Source: Carnegiea gigantea (taxonomy: Eukaryota; Streptophyta; Magnoliopsida; Caryophyllales; Cactaceae). From it: a DNA stretch of 64,000 nt. The stretch covers positions 7,501-71,500 of the forward strand of contig JAKOGI010001176.1 of assembly GCA_029747015.1 (NCBI GenBank), in the 5' to 3' direction. A model generated the notes under the pieces. The model was not told the DNA's origin and ran no database searches. It was given only the letters and a program-made list of their open reading frames with translations. This document shows, in pieces, positions 36,926-49,343 of the stretch (positions are counted from its first letter, which is position 1; each line of letters opens with the position of its first letter). Made by a program: the position numbers and the translations under genes.

Positions 36926-37862
36926 AGTTGTGAATTTCACAAGTGTACAGTTTATGATCTTAGCATTTATGTCCTCAAGGATGAATTATGCAATTAGGTT
37001 CCGGATTATCATAAGTTTGTTAACATGATGCCCATAGCGAACTTGAATAAACCTAAACAGAGGCTGAATCGCGAACAAAATCTGCAACCAGATGCAAGCT
37101 CAAACCAAACAGCGCACAAGTAAAACTCCAAAAATGAATTTTTAAATTGAATTAAAGCAAACCTGAATTGAAATTACATTAAATCTAAAATTGAGAAAAG
37201 ATAAAAATGAAAATGAAATTAAAGCCTGAAAATTCTACTCTATTTTTCTCCCTAAAAAACTCGTACTCCTTTCTTCTCTTCCCCAAATTATAGCTAAACC
37301 CCCTTTCCAACCCTTGATTCATTCATTCAATTCCTCCATTAACGTCCTTATAACTACTGTTGCCATTGATGATCTTAATTACAATAATGATGAGGAGAAA
37401 GCTTCAGCAAGAGAAGAGGAAGGGTCGAAGAAGAAGGAATGACAACAGGCTCGGGCATGTGCTTTCCACGTAGGGGATTAAAAGAAAGGGAAGAGCAGAT
37501 TGGGTCTCGAAATGGTGGCGTGGCCTGGGAAGATGTGGGCTGTAGCCTGGGGAAATGAGTAAATGGGCTCATAGAGTAGAGTAAAAGACAGGGGAAGAGA
37601 ATGGTTTAATTTGCTGGATTGGGCACGCGAATGGGCCTCATGGACTGGGCCTAGTCTCCTCCCTCTTGCTTCTTTTTATTTCCAAAACTAATCCAATCCA
37701 CCCCCTTTTTTCTTTAGGTAAGTAATTTAGCCATTTTCTTCTAATTTTCAAATTCCTACAGAATATACAAAAAATGTATGTTAAAATCCTACTCTAATAA
37801 TTTATTTCGAGCAAATGTTAGATAATAAAAGGGTATAAAATGACATAATGTCAGATTAAATA
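36926..37862 (-). repeat. 5' LTR of the non-coding LTR element
   Basis: Partner of 34347-35356 and about 70 bp shorter. The far end is eroded ('tcagattaaata' against 'tcatattgaataaaca'). Confidence 0.8.
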
Positions 37863-37867
37863 CTTCG

Positions 37868-38108
37868 TGATTTCAAGACGGGATGTTGGTGTGTTGTATT
37901 TGGGTAAAGTGACTTACAAATGGTGGTGTATGTGTTCTATTAGAAATCTTTTAGCACCTTAACTTAGCTCCCTTTGATGCACAATTGTGTTAACCAGTTA
38001 GTTATTATTTTCTTGCTTAAGAATGGTGCAATTAGAGGTTTATCTGCTTATTGAGCACTCAAGAGTTAGTCTTACTTATGGACAAGCAAGAGATGAGCAT
38101 GGAGAACT
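37868..38108 (+). other. Athila-like 3' end with polypurine tract
   Basis: 'ttatggacaagcaagagatg' then 'agcatggagaact' (38076-38108) matches the Athila end signature (GGACAAGC...GTGTGGGGA) directly before the LTR start 'tgataaaac'. Confidence 0.65.
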
Positions 38109-39495
38109 TGATAAAACTCTATTTTGACCTCATTTACCCCCTATTTGACCACTTTTTCCCATTATATTTATGTTGGATCTTAATGAGAAAGAGTCAAATT
38201 TGCCTCTTTTGGTTCATATTGTGCTTATAAAGTGATTTTTCTTATTTTTAGAAGTTCTGCCAAGAAAATGAGAAATTCACTAGTTTTGATAGAAATGACG
38301 ACCATGGGGACGAGTTCTCAGGAAGAGAATAGGTCCAACGAAGTTTTGAAGGCTGGAATAGCAAGATTGAAGAGCCCAAGAGAGTGCATAGTTGGTCATA
38401 CACTATAACACAACCTTGTAGAATTGTGCAGTGAAGATCCCAGCTTTCCAAAGCTATGCACGGGCAACTGTGCAGCATGTGCTGTTGTACACGGCTGTAC
38501 GTGGCAGTGCTCGGGCACCCGTGCATCAACACATGACTGCGCATCTTCCTAGTTTTCACATTGTGAAAATAGTTTTTGGACTTATTCCAGGGGCATTTTG
38601 AGTTTATCTGAAGGCACTTCTCTAGAGGCAATTTTATGGTTTATGCGAGAGATTTTTAAGACTCCTTTGCATGAAGTTTGTGATTATTGAAGATTGATTG
38701 ACGATCATGATTGCATTTAATTAAAATTTATTCCTCAATTCTCTCTTACTTTATTATTAATTTTCTACAGTTTCATGTTCATTATGTTTGTTAAGTTAGG
38801 TTTTGCTATGGTAGTTGTTAATATCATTAGTGGCTAAATTTCCCAACTCAGTTTCGGATTAGCGCGAGGTGTGCCTAATTGAATCATGATTTAGCTCTAA
38901 ATCTTACTTGACTCATGTTTGTGTTATTGAATTCTACTTTGCTCACCATGTATTCAATGAACTATTTGAAACAGCATTCAACTATTTCTATTGGGTTTAG
39001 GGGAACTACGAAAGACGAAATCTGTAACTAGTATAACTTAGTATATGATTAGGATTTTGATATGAAATTAATCGAAGTTCTAATTGAGATTCGAGACTGT
39101 AGATCATATAATCCTTTGACTTTTAGTCCTGTGAAAATAGGACACTATAGTTTTAGGATTAGTTTTTAACACTTGAAAAAGGAAGGAGATAGGCTAAATT
39201 GACAATCTATCCATTCTTGTTGTAGGCTTGGGTGGTTTCATGAGGTTAGTAATTGATTCGCTAGTATAGTTGTGCTATTTTTACCAATCCGAGTGTGTCA
39301 ATTATATAATTTCTTAATCAAATTCTTAGTTGTCATCATTTTCTTAGTTGATAGTTGAATCTCCAAACTCAATTTGTTCAGATTGAGTAGATTAATTAGT
39401 TTTGGTAGTTGAAGGCAAGTTGCCTGTGGATGCCACATGTACTCGCTGGTTTCTAGCCACAGCTGCACCGTGTGCTTGAGGTATTTTATAGAACT
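38109..39495 (+). repeat. 3' LTR of the Athila-like element
   Basis: Partner of 17803-19127, from 'tgataaaactct' to 'ttttatagaact'. The open minus-strand frames 38248-38631 and 39298-39657 are chance frames over this LTR. Confidence 0.9.
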
Positions 39496-40560
39496 GATCA
39501 TCTTGTTTGATAACCCACGAAATTCACTTGTAGGAAGAAATTGAAGAGCAAGCACCACAACAAGGACTTGCATTAAAGTCCAATGACCTTGAGGGGCCAT
39601 CGGAGGAATCTGAAAATGATAAGACGAATTAGTGGCTATGATAGCCAAAGGACTCAAAAGGATGTTTCAAAAGCGTCTTGAATTCAAGAGAATTTGGAAA
39701 GGATCAACCTCAAAGAAGAATAATCAAACCTCCGACCAAAACTCTTGTTATGGTTGTGGACTCATAGGTCACATGATAAAGGATTATCCAAACATCAAAA
39801 AGAAAAATGAAAGAACCATATTCAAGTCCAAAAAGGTAGGTAAAAGAGCTATAGTTACAACATGGCGTGACAGAGATAGCTCTAAGAGTGAAAGTGAAGA
39901 TAAAGAAATAGCCAACCTTTATCTCATGGTAAGAGATAACACTGGAGAAAGTGATGAATACGAGGACGTAACATTAGAATATCTCCTTACTTTCACAAAA
40001 GAGTGTCTCACTCAAGATCTATTAAAGTGTTTCAAATATGAGCATGATCACATAACTATAATCCAGGCCCTTCAAAAGCAATACAAGTTCCTAAGAAAGG
40101 AAAATGAGAATTGTAAAGATCTTAGAAAATCTACACGCCAAAGTCAATGTGCTTGAGAATGAGAAAACCGCTTTACAACGCAAGTGTGATAATTCTCACA
40201 ACTTTCTCTTAAAACTTACTAAGCATCAGGAGAACTTGGATAAATTACTTGGATCCCAATGTAAGTCCTCTAATAAGGAAGGGATTGGATTTAATCGTGG
40301 TAATAAGAAAAGATCATATGAGAACTTCTTCACTAAAGAGACATATAAAAGGAATCCCAACATAGGTCAGGCTCCAATAATTATAATTTTGATCACAATT
40401 ACTAAAGGCATATTGTTTATCAAAGGAACCATAGCCTATTTGGTTATATGCATCGAAGTTACTATGACCTTGATAACACAGCAGATTCAATGGTACAAAA
40501 GACCTATTACCCTAGAATCATGCAAGGATGAGTGCCCAAAGGGCCTATGCCCTTGAAATA
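39496..40560 (+). pseudogene. SIRE-like Copia gag, 3' part with zinc knuckle
   Basis: This continues the gag cut at 17802. After the duplication come 'THEIHL' and 'EEIEEQAPQQGLALKSN' (39510-39570), then 'AMIAKGLKRMF' (39632-) and a zinc knuckle 'CYGCGLIGHMIKDY' (39748-39790) whose last cysteine is tyrosine. A Ser/Glu/Asp-rich segment and a coiled-coil-like end ('LENEKTALQRKCDN', 40150-40200) follow, as in long SIRE-type gags. Two overlapping open stretches (39632-40156, 40104-40556) mark a frameshift near 40110. Confidence 0.8.
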
Positions 40561-40699
40561 GGACATTGGTCATCCTCACCCAATTCCTTCTAGCAAAGAA
40601 TGTAAGAAGGTTTGAGTTTGCTCTTGCATGTGTGCCTAAAAGCAAAAAGCAATATCTGGTACTTCCACAGTAGGTATTCAAGACGCATGATTGGAGATG

Positions 40700-43600
40700 C
40701 CTCAATGTTTACTAAACTTTGAAAACACAAATTACGTAAAGTGAGCTTTGAAGATAATTGTTGAGGTAACATCCTTGGCATTGGCAAAATTGGTCCGAAT
40801 TCTACAAACTCTGTTGGCAATGTCTATTTGGTTGATGTTTTAAAATATAACTTGTTAATTATTTCACAGTTTTATGATAAGGGCAACCGTGTATGGTTTG
40901 ATGAATCTCAATGTGCTGTTGAAAATGCGAAATCTAATGACATTATATTGTGTGATTCTAGATTAGACAATGTTTATATGATAAGCCTTGATCATATCTC
41001 TTCAATGCATCTTCCTTATCGAAAAGCATCCATTGAATATACATGGCTTTGACATCATAGATTAGGAAATGCCAGCATACACACTCTTCATAAATTAGTC
41101 AAGCATGATTTAGTAAGAGGGTTACCTCTTACAAATTTGAGAACGACTGTATGTGTAGTGCATGTGTTAGAGGTAAGTAAGTATGTGCTTCCTTCAAACC
41201 ATTGAAAAGTGTGTCTACCTTAAGATGCTTGGAAACATTGCATACGAACCTACATGGATCAATCTGCATTAGAAGTCTAGAAGGGAGTTCATATATATAT
41301 ATATGTTATAGTGGATGGTTATTCTAGAATCACTTGGGTGATCTTTTTGAAGGATAAAACAGATGCTCTAAAAGAGTTTGTAAAATTGTGTAAGAAATTA
41401 CAAATCTCTAAGAACTTGTCAGTGGTTGCAATTAGAGCTAACCAAGTGAGAGAATTTGACCAAGACAGGTTCATTGATTATTATGACAAAAATGGCATTT
41501 CTCAAAATTTTTCAACACCAAGAACTCCACAGCAAAATGAAGTTGGAGAGAGGAAGAATAAGACATTATAAGATATGGTCAAGACAGTGATATGTGAAAA
41601 TGATCTTCCAAAGCCATTATGGGCTGAGGCTATTAACACTGCGAATTATGTTCTTAATAGATGCCATATTAGACTAATCCTCAAAAAGACACCATATGAA
41701 GTGCTCAAGGTAAAAAACAAATTGTGTCATTTTTTAAAGCCTTTGGAAGGAAGCACGTCATGTCCAATAACAGTAAGGAAAACCCTGGTAAATTGATCCA
41801 AAGAAAGATAAAGGTATATTGTTGGTTATTCCTCTGTTAGTAAAGCATACCATGTTTACAACAAACGTATCAAGGTCATTGAGGAATCTACTCATGTTTT
41901 CTTCGATGGGACTAACAACAGTCTTGCTAATACATCTTCATTTGATGAGTTTCAATTGAGCAAATATATAGATGATGAAGATGAAGGAGCATAAGATAAA
42001 TGTAATCACCAAAACAATCCTAGCAATGTGGACCAAAGTCCAAATTAAAATGATAAAAGACCACTTAATGATATTAAAGTTACTCCAGAAACCTTGCAAG
42101 ATGCATGTGAGGGACCCTATGCTGATCACATGAACACTGTGTCATCTTCAAATGACCAGGGTAAAGTTTAAAACCACTTTAATGAACTAAGAAGGGGATT
42201 CCAATATAAATCTACAAATCCCTTGGACAATTTGCTCACAGATATTAATACAGGTATAAGAATTGGTTTATTATTGAGAAATTTTTGTGTATTCTTCTCA
42301 TTTGTCACTCATATAGAACCAAATCACTATGTCAAGGCATTCGTAAACCTAAACTGGACATTGGTCATGCATAATGAACTCAAACAATTTGATAGAAACC
42401 AAGTTTGGTCTCGTCACACCTAGATTAAAGAACTACGAAGTGGACGGGATAAAATGGGTATTTAGGAACAAGCTAGATCAATCTAGGGTAGAGGTTAGGA
42501 GCAAAGCCAAATTAGTCATAAAAGGATACAACTAAGAGGAAGACATAGGCTTTGATGAGACCTTTGCTAGATTAGAAGCCATTTGCATATTACTTCATTT
42601 GCATTCACATGGGCATCAAGTTAGTTCAGATGGATGTCAATTGTGCTTTCTTAAATGACTTTCTAAAAAAAAAAAAGCCTATGTTGAGCAACCCCTAGTT
42701 TTGAAAACCCTAATTTTTAAATCATATTTTCAAGCTTCATAAAGCTCTTTATGGCTTAAAACAAGCCCTAAGAGCTTGGTATGAAAGTTTTAGCAAATTT
42801 CTCTTGAAAAATGATATTACACAAGAAAAGATTGACAAAATCCTTTTCATTAAAATAAAGGAGGAAGACTTCCTCATCACTCAAGTGTATGTAGATGATA
42901 TCATATTTGGGGCTACTAACAATGTCCTATGTCAAGAGTTTTCTAATTTAATGAGTAAGGAGTTTGAGACGATTATAGTGGAAGAACTCAACTTCTTCCT
43001 AAGGCTTTAGATCAAGTAATGCCAAGATGGCATATTTATCGACCAAGGTAACTATGTGAAAGAACCCTTGAAGAAATACAAGCTGATGATATCATGCATG
43101 CCAACGCCACAATGGCATTGAATACAAATTGGACGTTGATCCAATTTGTAACTCAGTGTTAGAAAAGATCTATATAAGAATGATTGGCTAATTACTTATC
43201 TAACAATGAGTAGACAAGATAGTATGGTTAGTGTATGCTTTCGTTCCAGGTTCAAAAGTGCTTCTAATGAGTCATATCTAATCACTGTCAAAAGGATTTT
43301 TAGATATCTTATAGGAACCAAGGACATTAGTTTATAGTATTTTAGAGATGAAGATTTCAATCTCATTTGATATTCATATGCAGATTATGTAGGCTATAAG
43401 GTCGATAGAAAAAGTACTTCTAGATATTATCAATTCCTTGGACACTCCTTAGTCCCATGGCATTCAAAGAAACAAAGCTCAACATCTTTATCAACTTCTG
43501 AAGCTGAACATATAGCAATAGGAGCATGTTGTGCTCAAATAGTCTAGATCACATAACAAATATGAGACATTGATTGGTTTTGATTTTCAAAAAGTTTCCA

Positions 43601-43790
43601 TTCGATGTGATAATATGAGTGAGATAAATATCATAAAAAATCTAGTCCACATTCAAGAACCAAACACATCTAAGTCAAGCATCACTTCATACAAGATCAT
43701 GTTGAGAATGGTAATATCATTCTTGAATTTGTTCCTTCACATTTGCAACGAACTGATATTTTCACCGAACCATTTGGCATGATCACTTCA
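40700..43790 (+). pseudogene. SIRE-like Copia pol pseudogene
   Basis: The Copia order is intact. A GAG-pre-integrase region (40780-41170) has 'GNVYLVDVLKYNLLIISQ', 'HHRLGNASIHTLHKLVKHDL'. The integrase core (41311-41571) has 'VDGYSRITWVIFLKDK' (first D), 'NGISQNFSTPRTPQQNE' and 'VGERKNKTL' (catalytic E); in the middle the expected second D context reads 'REFDQDRF'. 'WAEAINTANYVLNRCHIR' follows (41610-41670). Reverse transcriptase is seen around 42560-43010 with 'YVDDIIFGATN' (about 42888-42920). RNase H has 'WHSKKQSSTSLSTSEAEHIA' (about 43458-43518) and 'RCDNMSEINIIKN'. Stops interrupt every domain. The encoded enzymes copied and integrated the element. Confidence 0.88.
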
Positions 43791-44210
43791 ATTTTAATCA
43801 AAGTAAACTTGGCATGTTGAAAATGGATACATCAATTATGGGAAGAATCCCTCAAAATTTAGATTGAATCTGTGTTCTTGGACTTCTGATTAACATCACA
43901 CATATCAACAATGGTAAATAGCTTGTGGTTGGGGATTTAAATCAATTAAATGCCTTGAAAGCTACCATATTTTAAAAACCATGGTTTTCCAAATTTGTTC
44001 AAAACCCAATTTTAGATATCTTTTAAACCAACTTTAGGTGGTTTCTCTCTCTTATTTATACAAGGCAACGATGGCTTTTCTCAAAAATTGTCCTTGATCC
44101 TTTCTTATGACATCCTACACCTTCCATAAGCTGACATTTCTCACACCATTTTCTCTCTCTTCAGCCCCATAGAGAGGGCATGTCGTGGGATAAACTGCTC
44201 ATCACTCAGC

Positions 44211-44213
<3 letters not shown>

Positions 44214-44252
<39 letters not shown>
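44214..44252. repeat. TC dinucleotide microsatellite
   Basis: A pure (TC)n run of about 39 bp, just upstream of the extra ORF of the SIRE-like element. Confidence 0.97.
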
Positions 44253-44256
<4 letters not shown>

Positions 44257-44315
44257 CTTCGAACCCTCAAAACCTTATCTCTCTCTTGCTAACAACCTTG
44301 GTACCATATTCAACG

Positions 44316-45290
44316 ATGTCTTCCAAATGCAAAGGAAGTGCCCTTACTAAAGCATTTGCGACTCCTACTGAGTGAACTTGCGGTGCCACCAAAGGCAGAC
44401 TACCAAACTCTAGGGAACTAAACACTGTCTCAGGCTCCGAGGTAGAATTGTCCACAAACTCTAGTACCTCCTTCTCTAAACTAGAATCTTTAGAAGATCT
44501 AGGGGTCACTGACCTTCCACTTGAATAGTTCACTGACATGGGGATAAAATAGCTCAACATATGGTAGAAAGGGAATTGTTATTTTGTGAATTCGTCGATT
44601 TCAATTTCTTAGGGCATATAAAATTTTGTTTTGTTGAAAAATCACCCTTGCTACTCCTCTATTGAGAGGATTTTTAGTTTGACCCCTAATCCTTCAAAAC
44701 TTCCTCCCTTAATGTTAGCCTCCAAAGCCCAAAGACTCTACCATGAAAAATATGTCCATCTTTTCAAGATCAAAAAATCCAACGAATCCTACATAGCCTT
44801 ATACTCCAACCAAAGGATTTTTTACTATATTCTAGTTAGGACAATATATCCCCAAGGATCATTAAAGGAGATAACTAACAGCACCCTCCTTGAAACCCTT
44901 TACTACATTATGGAGGGGTATTTTGTGCATTTTACTAAACTTATCCTTGAATACATGACCAAGTTGTGTAACCTATCACAGAATTACCCTTTGCCCTACT
45001 CAAATCTTCTAACTCACATATTCAAGGCTTTTCAAATTTCCCTTGAGAGCAAAAAATGCCTTGATTCTCATATCCCAACCATCAATGAAAAGACACCTAA
45101 GAGCGTAAAATTTAAACCCCTCCCTCTGGACCCTGGCAAGATGAGAAGGAGGTTTTTGCCAATGACATCAAGACTCCTACTTCTCAACCCTACCTTAAGG
45201 TGATACCTCCACCCTAGATCGAATGGTTTAAAGGAAATCTTAAGGATATTAAGGGGAAACTTACTAGTCTGAAGGCTGGTCAGGGAGACT
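44316..45290 (+). pseudogene. Extra downstream ORF of the SIRE-like Copia (env-like / plant transposon protein)
   Basis: Downstream of RNase H and before the 3' LTR. It opens with 'MSSKCKGSALTKAF', is broken by stops, and has a long open stretch (44631-45203, 190 codons) with 'STLLETLYYIMEGYFVHFTK', 'ILEYMTKL', 'LPYSNLLTHIFKAFQISLE'. This pattern (short hydrophobic segment, then LPY-LLT-IF-AF-) fits the so-called putative plant transposon protein found after pol in SIRE-type elements. Its function is unknown. It is called env-like only from its position. The minus-strand frame 44267-44560 is its shadow. Confidence 0.55.
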
Positions 45291-45666
45291 GATCTCCAAG
45301 GGGCGTGTGAGAATTTGGGTCAATAAGCTACCAAGCTCAAAAGCATTATCTTGGATCTGAAAGTAGAGGAAAGGACATTGAAAGTGATAAATGATGTGTT
45401 TGGGTAAAATAAAGCAAGGTTAGAGATGACATTGAAGACTGCCCAGGCTGAGATACATTAGGAGGTGGACATTGGGGAAGAGACTGGTTTGCTTGAGGGT
45501 GCACAAGAACCAAAGTTGAATGCTCCAGTACCCTTTTCAGATGATCAAGTTTGATATTCTCTTTCTTTATGCTCTCGTGCTTAATATGCTATATTTTTTA
45601 CTATAGTTTACTTACATGCTTATGTGCTTATGTGATCTTCAAATTAAACTTTTGTTTTTTATCAAC

Positions 45667-45680
45667 AAAGGGGGGGGGAT
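45667..45680 (+). other. Polypurine tract of the SIRE-like Copia
   Basis: 'aaagggggggggat' directly precedes the 3' LTR start 'tgaagacttc'. This G-rich form is typical of the lineage and primes plus-strand DNA synthesis. Confidence 0.85.
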
Positions 45681-46839
45681 TGAAGACTTCTTCAATGTTA
45701 GTAGTAATGTCATTGACTATTTCAATATCATAGCTCACGGACCTTAATTCGGTGTTTGAGTGAAAGACAAAAGCTTAATTTAAATACATAGGTTGCACTG
45801 ACAAATCTTGTCTCTGTAGGAATCTAGTGTCAAAGTTAGAATGTCTGACTGTCGTATTAACAAAATTGATTTGGGAAAGCAATATGTATGATATATTGTT
45901 TTATTTTTGACATATGTTGCTATTAATATCTTTGGAAACAATTCATTATTCCTGTTTGAATGACTGATATCTTGTGATGGTAGATATCTTTACTTTTAAA
46001 TCAAGATCTTGTAAAGATTTTATTTGTTCTAGTTTAGAAAAGTTGTAATAAATCAATCATGGGTTTATTGGTAAATTATTATGATTGATTTCATTGAGAT
46101 ATTTGCGGATCAAATCAAGCTCTTCTCTCATCAATCAAGATCCATTAACTTTATCAGTCAACTGTCCGTTTTGAAAACACCAAGGTTGGAATCAACAACG
46201 TTGGTTCTAGATATAATAAATTGGAAAAATGACAAGTAAAGCTCCAACGGCCAAGAAGGTTTTAAATTTATAAAAGGAGGAGCTAAAACGTATTGCAATA
46301 TAGAAAAAGAATTGCATTATTAAAAGCGCTTAAGTCCAAAACATTCATAATACTATCTTGTATACTTATTGTTCATCTTAATAGTTATAAGGGAGTTTGT
46401 AACAGGCAAGTTGGGGAAATTACTTAGGTAGCTAGGTATTGGGAGGCCAATACTTAGTGAGTGTGCTAGCTGAGAGTCCTTAATTAAGTGAGATTGGAGC
46501 AATAGATAGATTGTAAAGTCAAGGTCATTGGTGTGTACTTCTTAAATAAACAAGTAGACGTGATTAAATTCTAAGGGAAGAAGTATCTTAGGCGGTGATG
46601 AGCCTATTTGGAAGGGTAAACTTTGAATATTGTACAAATATCCTATGTTTTACCCCATTTTATGTTTGCACTTTACTTTTGTTTAGTACTGAAATGGTGA
46701 CCATCCCTTAATGTTGTCATCTCTGACATTGGCAATGTTGGTTCAAAGTTCATTGCAACTTTTATAAAGTTTTAATTTTTAAGATATCACCATATTCACC
46801 CCCTCTAGGGTAGTCTAACATTGTCTTTTGGGACTTTCA
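45681..46839 (+). repeat. 3' LTR of the SIRE-like Copia
   Basis: Partner of 15988-17130, ending 'tcttttgggactttca'. 'cttttataaagttttaa' and 'taagatatcaccatattcac' near the end match the partner. Confidence 0.88.
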
Positions 46840-47620
46840 CAAAGCAAAAAAGAGAATTAAGATATAGGATATGATTATTACTTTGTAATTTGAAAATCGG
46901 TGATAATATGTTTCTTGTTATAAGAAACTTTTATAAGTCTTGCCTCAACTTAATTAATATGTTTTATGATAATTATAATTTAGTATGAATTGCTACCCGA
47001 ATTGTGTAAAGCCTATCCGAAAGATGTATGATAGGTGTAACCTTATAAATGTGAAAATTTATATATAAAAAGATAATTTTATATAACTTATAAGTTGTAA
47101 CATGCTTTATTATTTGAATCATACTACTTTATTTTTTCAATTTAAAAGGTGGTAATATAATTTTTAACCTATAACAAGACATTTATCATTTTTCTTTAAC
47201 ATTATGAGTGTAATGAGTAATAAAAATTTTGACCTACCTAACAGAAGAAGCCCCTGCCATATATATAATTTAATTGTTCAGAAAGAGCAAGGTTACATTT
47301 TCCACTTGCTAAAACTTGCCCTACTCCTAGGTATCCTAAAACAACATGGGGCTTAAAAAATCGCATGCATAGTGAGGAATAATATGCAAGAATACAATAC
47401 TGTTTTCTTTTTTTTAAAAAAAATCCGCTTACATAAGAGGGGTATTCATAAACTATATCAAGGCAAAAAAGTCATAATATTAGTACCTTAATAACTATAT
47501 GCAAAACCAAAACCAAATAACCAAGATAAACTTCTCCATAGTTAATGTAGAGTACAACACATCCAATTCAGGTTGGACTGAAGTTAGCTCAAAATCACAT
47601 TATAATTTCTGAAAACAAAT
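46840..47620. other. AT-rich spacer, nothing recognised
   Basis: No gene, RNA or element end is visible between the SIRE-like LTR and the next LTR element. Confidence 0.5.
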
Positions 47621-49343
47621 TGTAACACCCCGAACCTGAGGAGGGGTCATATCGCCAGGACTCCCTGGAAGGAAATCCCTAAGGCTCTTAAAGATCGAGG
47701 GTTTGGATTAGCATTTAGATAGACATTTCTGGAATAAAACTGCATGAGTTTTCCCTGTTTTAGCAACATCTTAGGGTCTTAGCTCAGCTAAGGGTACCTG
47801 TAAGCTGGTAATAGGATATAACATGTGTTAAAATAACCCAAATTCAGCCCCTTGGGCCACTCGCTGGGGATTAATCATGATCAAAGAACTAACACACGGG
47901 TTAAGGTATTATAGATACAGATACAGAGCCGACTACATGCTTTCACATACCAAAAATGAACTTAAATATTTACAATGTGGTTGGCATCGAATACTTACAA
48001 GCTGGCAAAAGACTTCTGATGGGTCGACGTCAAACTACTTCAAATGTATCTCTTGTACCTGCTCAAACTGAACCTAGAAAAAGGGAATAAGTAAAGGAAT
48101 GAGCAACCACATGCTCAGTATGAATTCCCCTACCCCTTAAAACCAAAACCATCTGCAAGTATTAATACCAATAATAGTCATATATCACGTATTTGTATAC
48201 TACTATCATATTAGGTAATCATAGTCCCCAAGGAAAGATTACCATTCTTATACTTCATGCTAGCCGCTCAACTCATTCCTAGGTCCTTAATGACCCATCA
48301 TTCCGTTCTAGCAAGCATTCAGGCATGTAATCAAGTAGCACAAAAACGAATATGATGCTTTTAAACACACTTTTGAAAACATAGTTACTCTCGATATATT
48401 CCAAGAGTAGTTTATAAATCATGCTAACTTCCTTAAGGCTTATAATTCTTTCTAAAAGCTCCTGAAACATCCAAATTGGTAAGAAAGGCTATGCAAGAAA
48501 CATTCTTTCGTAAGACATGAACCTTTAAAAGCTTAAAAGTTCGATGCATTACTAGGATAACCATACTTCATTTGAAATTTCATTTAAACTATACTTGGAA
48601 ACACGTTCATGAAATATGTGCAGGATATGGACATTTGATAGCTTTCTTTCTTTTCTCAAAAACACTTACTTAGCCTCTTAAGACTCGTATTCTTAAAAAG
48701 AACTTCTTTCGTAATGGTCCTCGAATGAGCCCTATAAGCTTTTCAAATCTTATTCAATATGTCCTCGTAATGGCCCTTAGAAATTTTTCTTTTCTGAACT
48801 GCTTAAAATGGCAAAATGCCAATTTTCTTTTTATTAGAAACTTCCTCAAAACATAAAAACATCTTATCGTGCTAGCTAAGGGAGATCAACACGCCCTTAA
48901 GTGAAATAGTCACTCATAACTCACGTTATTGCCGGGGTATACGTACTTAACTTTTGGCCAAAATGCGTCTTAGCAAAGCAACTCTAACCTTGATATTGTC
49001 CTCTGTAGGGCAACAGCTCACACCCGGATAATCATGTCCTGAGTCCAGTCCCCCTCAAGGTTTTCTTACACGTCACACATCAGGGAACAACTCACACCAA
49101 GATAATCATATCTTGAGTCCAGCTCCTAGGAACAGCTCATGCCATCTTTGCGTCCAGGTCCAACATTACTTTTGGGGGGAATAGCTCAAATCATCTTTGC
49201 AGCCAGCTCCGACCCTCAAGGTCTGGCCACTTGCCTAGTGCTTTCTTAGCCTTTAAAATCGCATTTCATTCCAATTTTTCAGTTGATTACTTTCCTTAAA
49301 TCTTACTTTTAAATAAAACGACCATAACCTTTTGAAATGTTTA

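Larger units (their letters stand above)
34347..37862 (-). mobile_element. Non-coding LTR retrotransposon (LARD/TR-type), minus strand
   Basis: The direct LTRs are 34347-35356 and 36926-37862. The flanks 'cttca' (34342-34346) and 'cttcg' (37863-37867) differ at one of five positions. A minus-strand polypurine tract 'aatttagatatggggg' (reverse of 35357-35372) abuts the left LTR, which fixes the orientation. The 1.57-kb interior has no protein domain, so the element was non-autonomous. The LTR style and purine tract suggest a Ty3 relative (inference). It sits in the Athila-like 3' region. Confidence 0.8.
17803..39495 (+). mobile_element. Athila-like Ty3/gypsy element lacking RT and integrase
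   Basis: The LTRs are 17803-19127 and 38109-39495. The 5' LTR ends '...cacaaca' and is followed by a tRNA-Asp type primer site. The 3' LTR is preceded by a purine tract. The flanks 'gatga' (17798-17802) and 'gatca' (39496-39500) look like a 5-bp duplication with one change. It inserted into a Copia gag: gag reading stops at its left edge and resumes at its right edge. Coding remnants cover only gag and protease. These are followed closely by the conserved post-pol words 'gacctaaaacaagtgctcc...gagacaacctaa' (21753-21784), so reverse transcriptase, RNase H and integrase are gone. It hosts a CACTA transposon, a Cassandra TRIM and a minus-strand LTR element. Without them it is about 7.2 kb. Confidence 0.85.
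15988..46839 (+). mobile_element. SIRE-like Copia retrotransposon, outer layer of the nest
   Basis: The direct LTRs are 15988-17130 and 45681-46839, similar over their whole length. A tRNA-Met type primer site follows the first LTR, and a G-rich polypurine tract (45670-45678) precedes the second. In between come gag, GAG-pre-integrase, integrase, RT, RNase H and an extra downstream ORF, the SIRE-type layout. Removing the Athila-like insertion leaves about 9.15 kb, normal for this group. The flanks 'caggg' (15983-15987) and 'caaag' (46840-46844) may be a decayed 5-bp duplication. In the first 50 aligned LTR bases (from 16001) I count 9 differences, so the insertion is old. It is the oldest layer of the nest. 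Confidence 0.85.

Noticed and set aside
44267..44560. Minus-strand open frame of 97 codons
   Set aside because: It is antisense to the extra ORF of the SIRE-like Copia and shows no motif.
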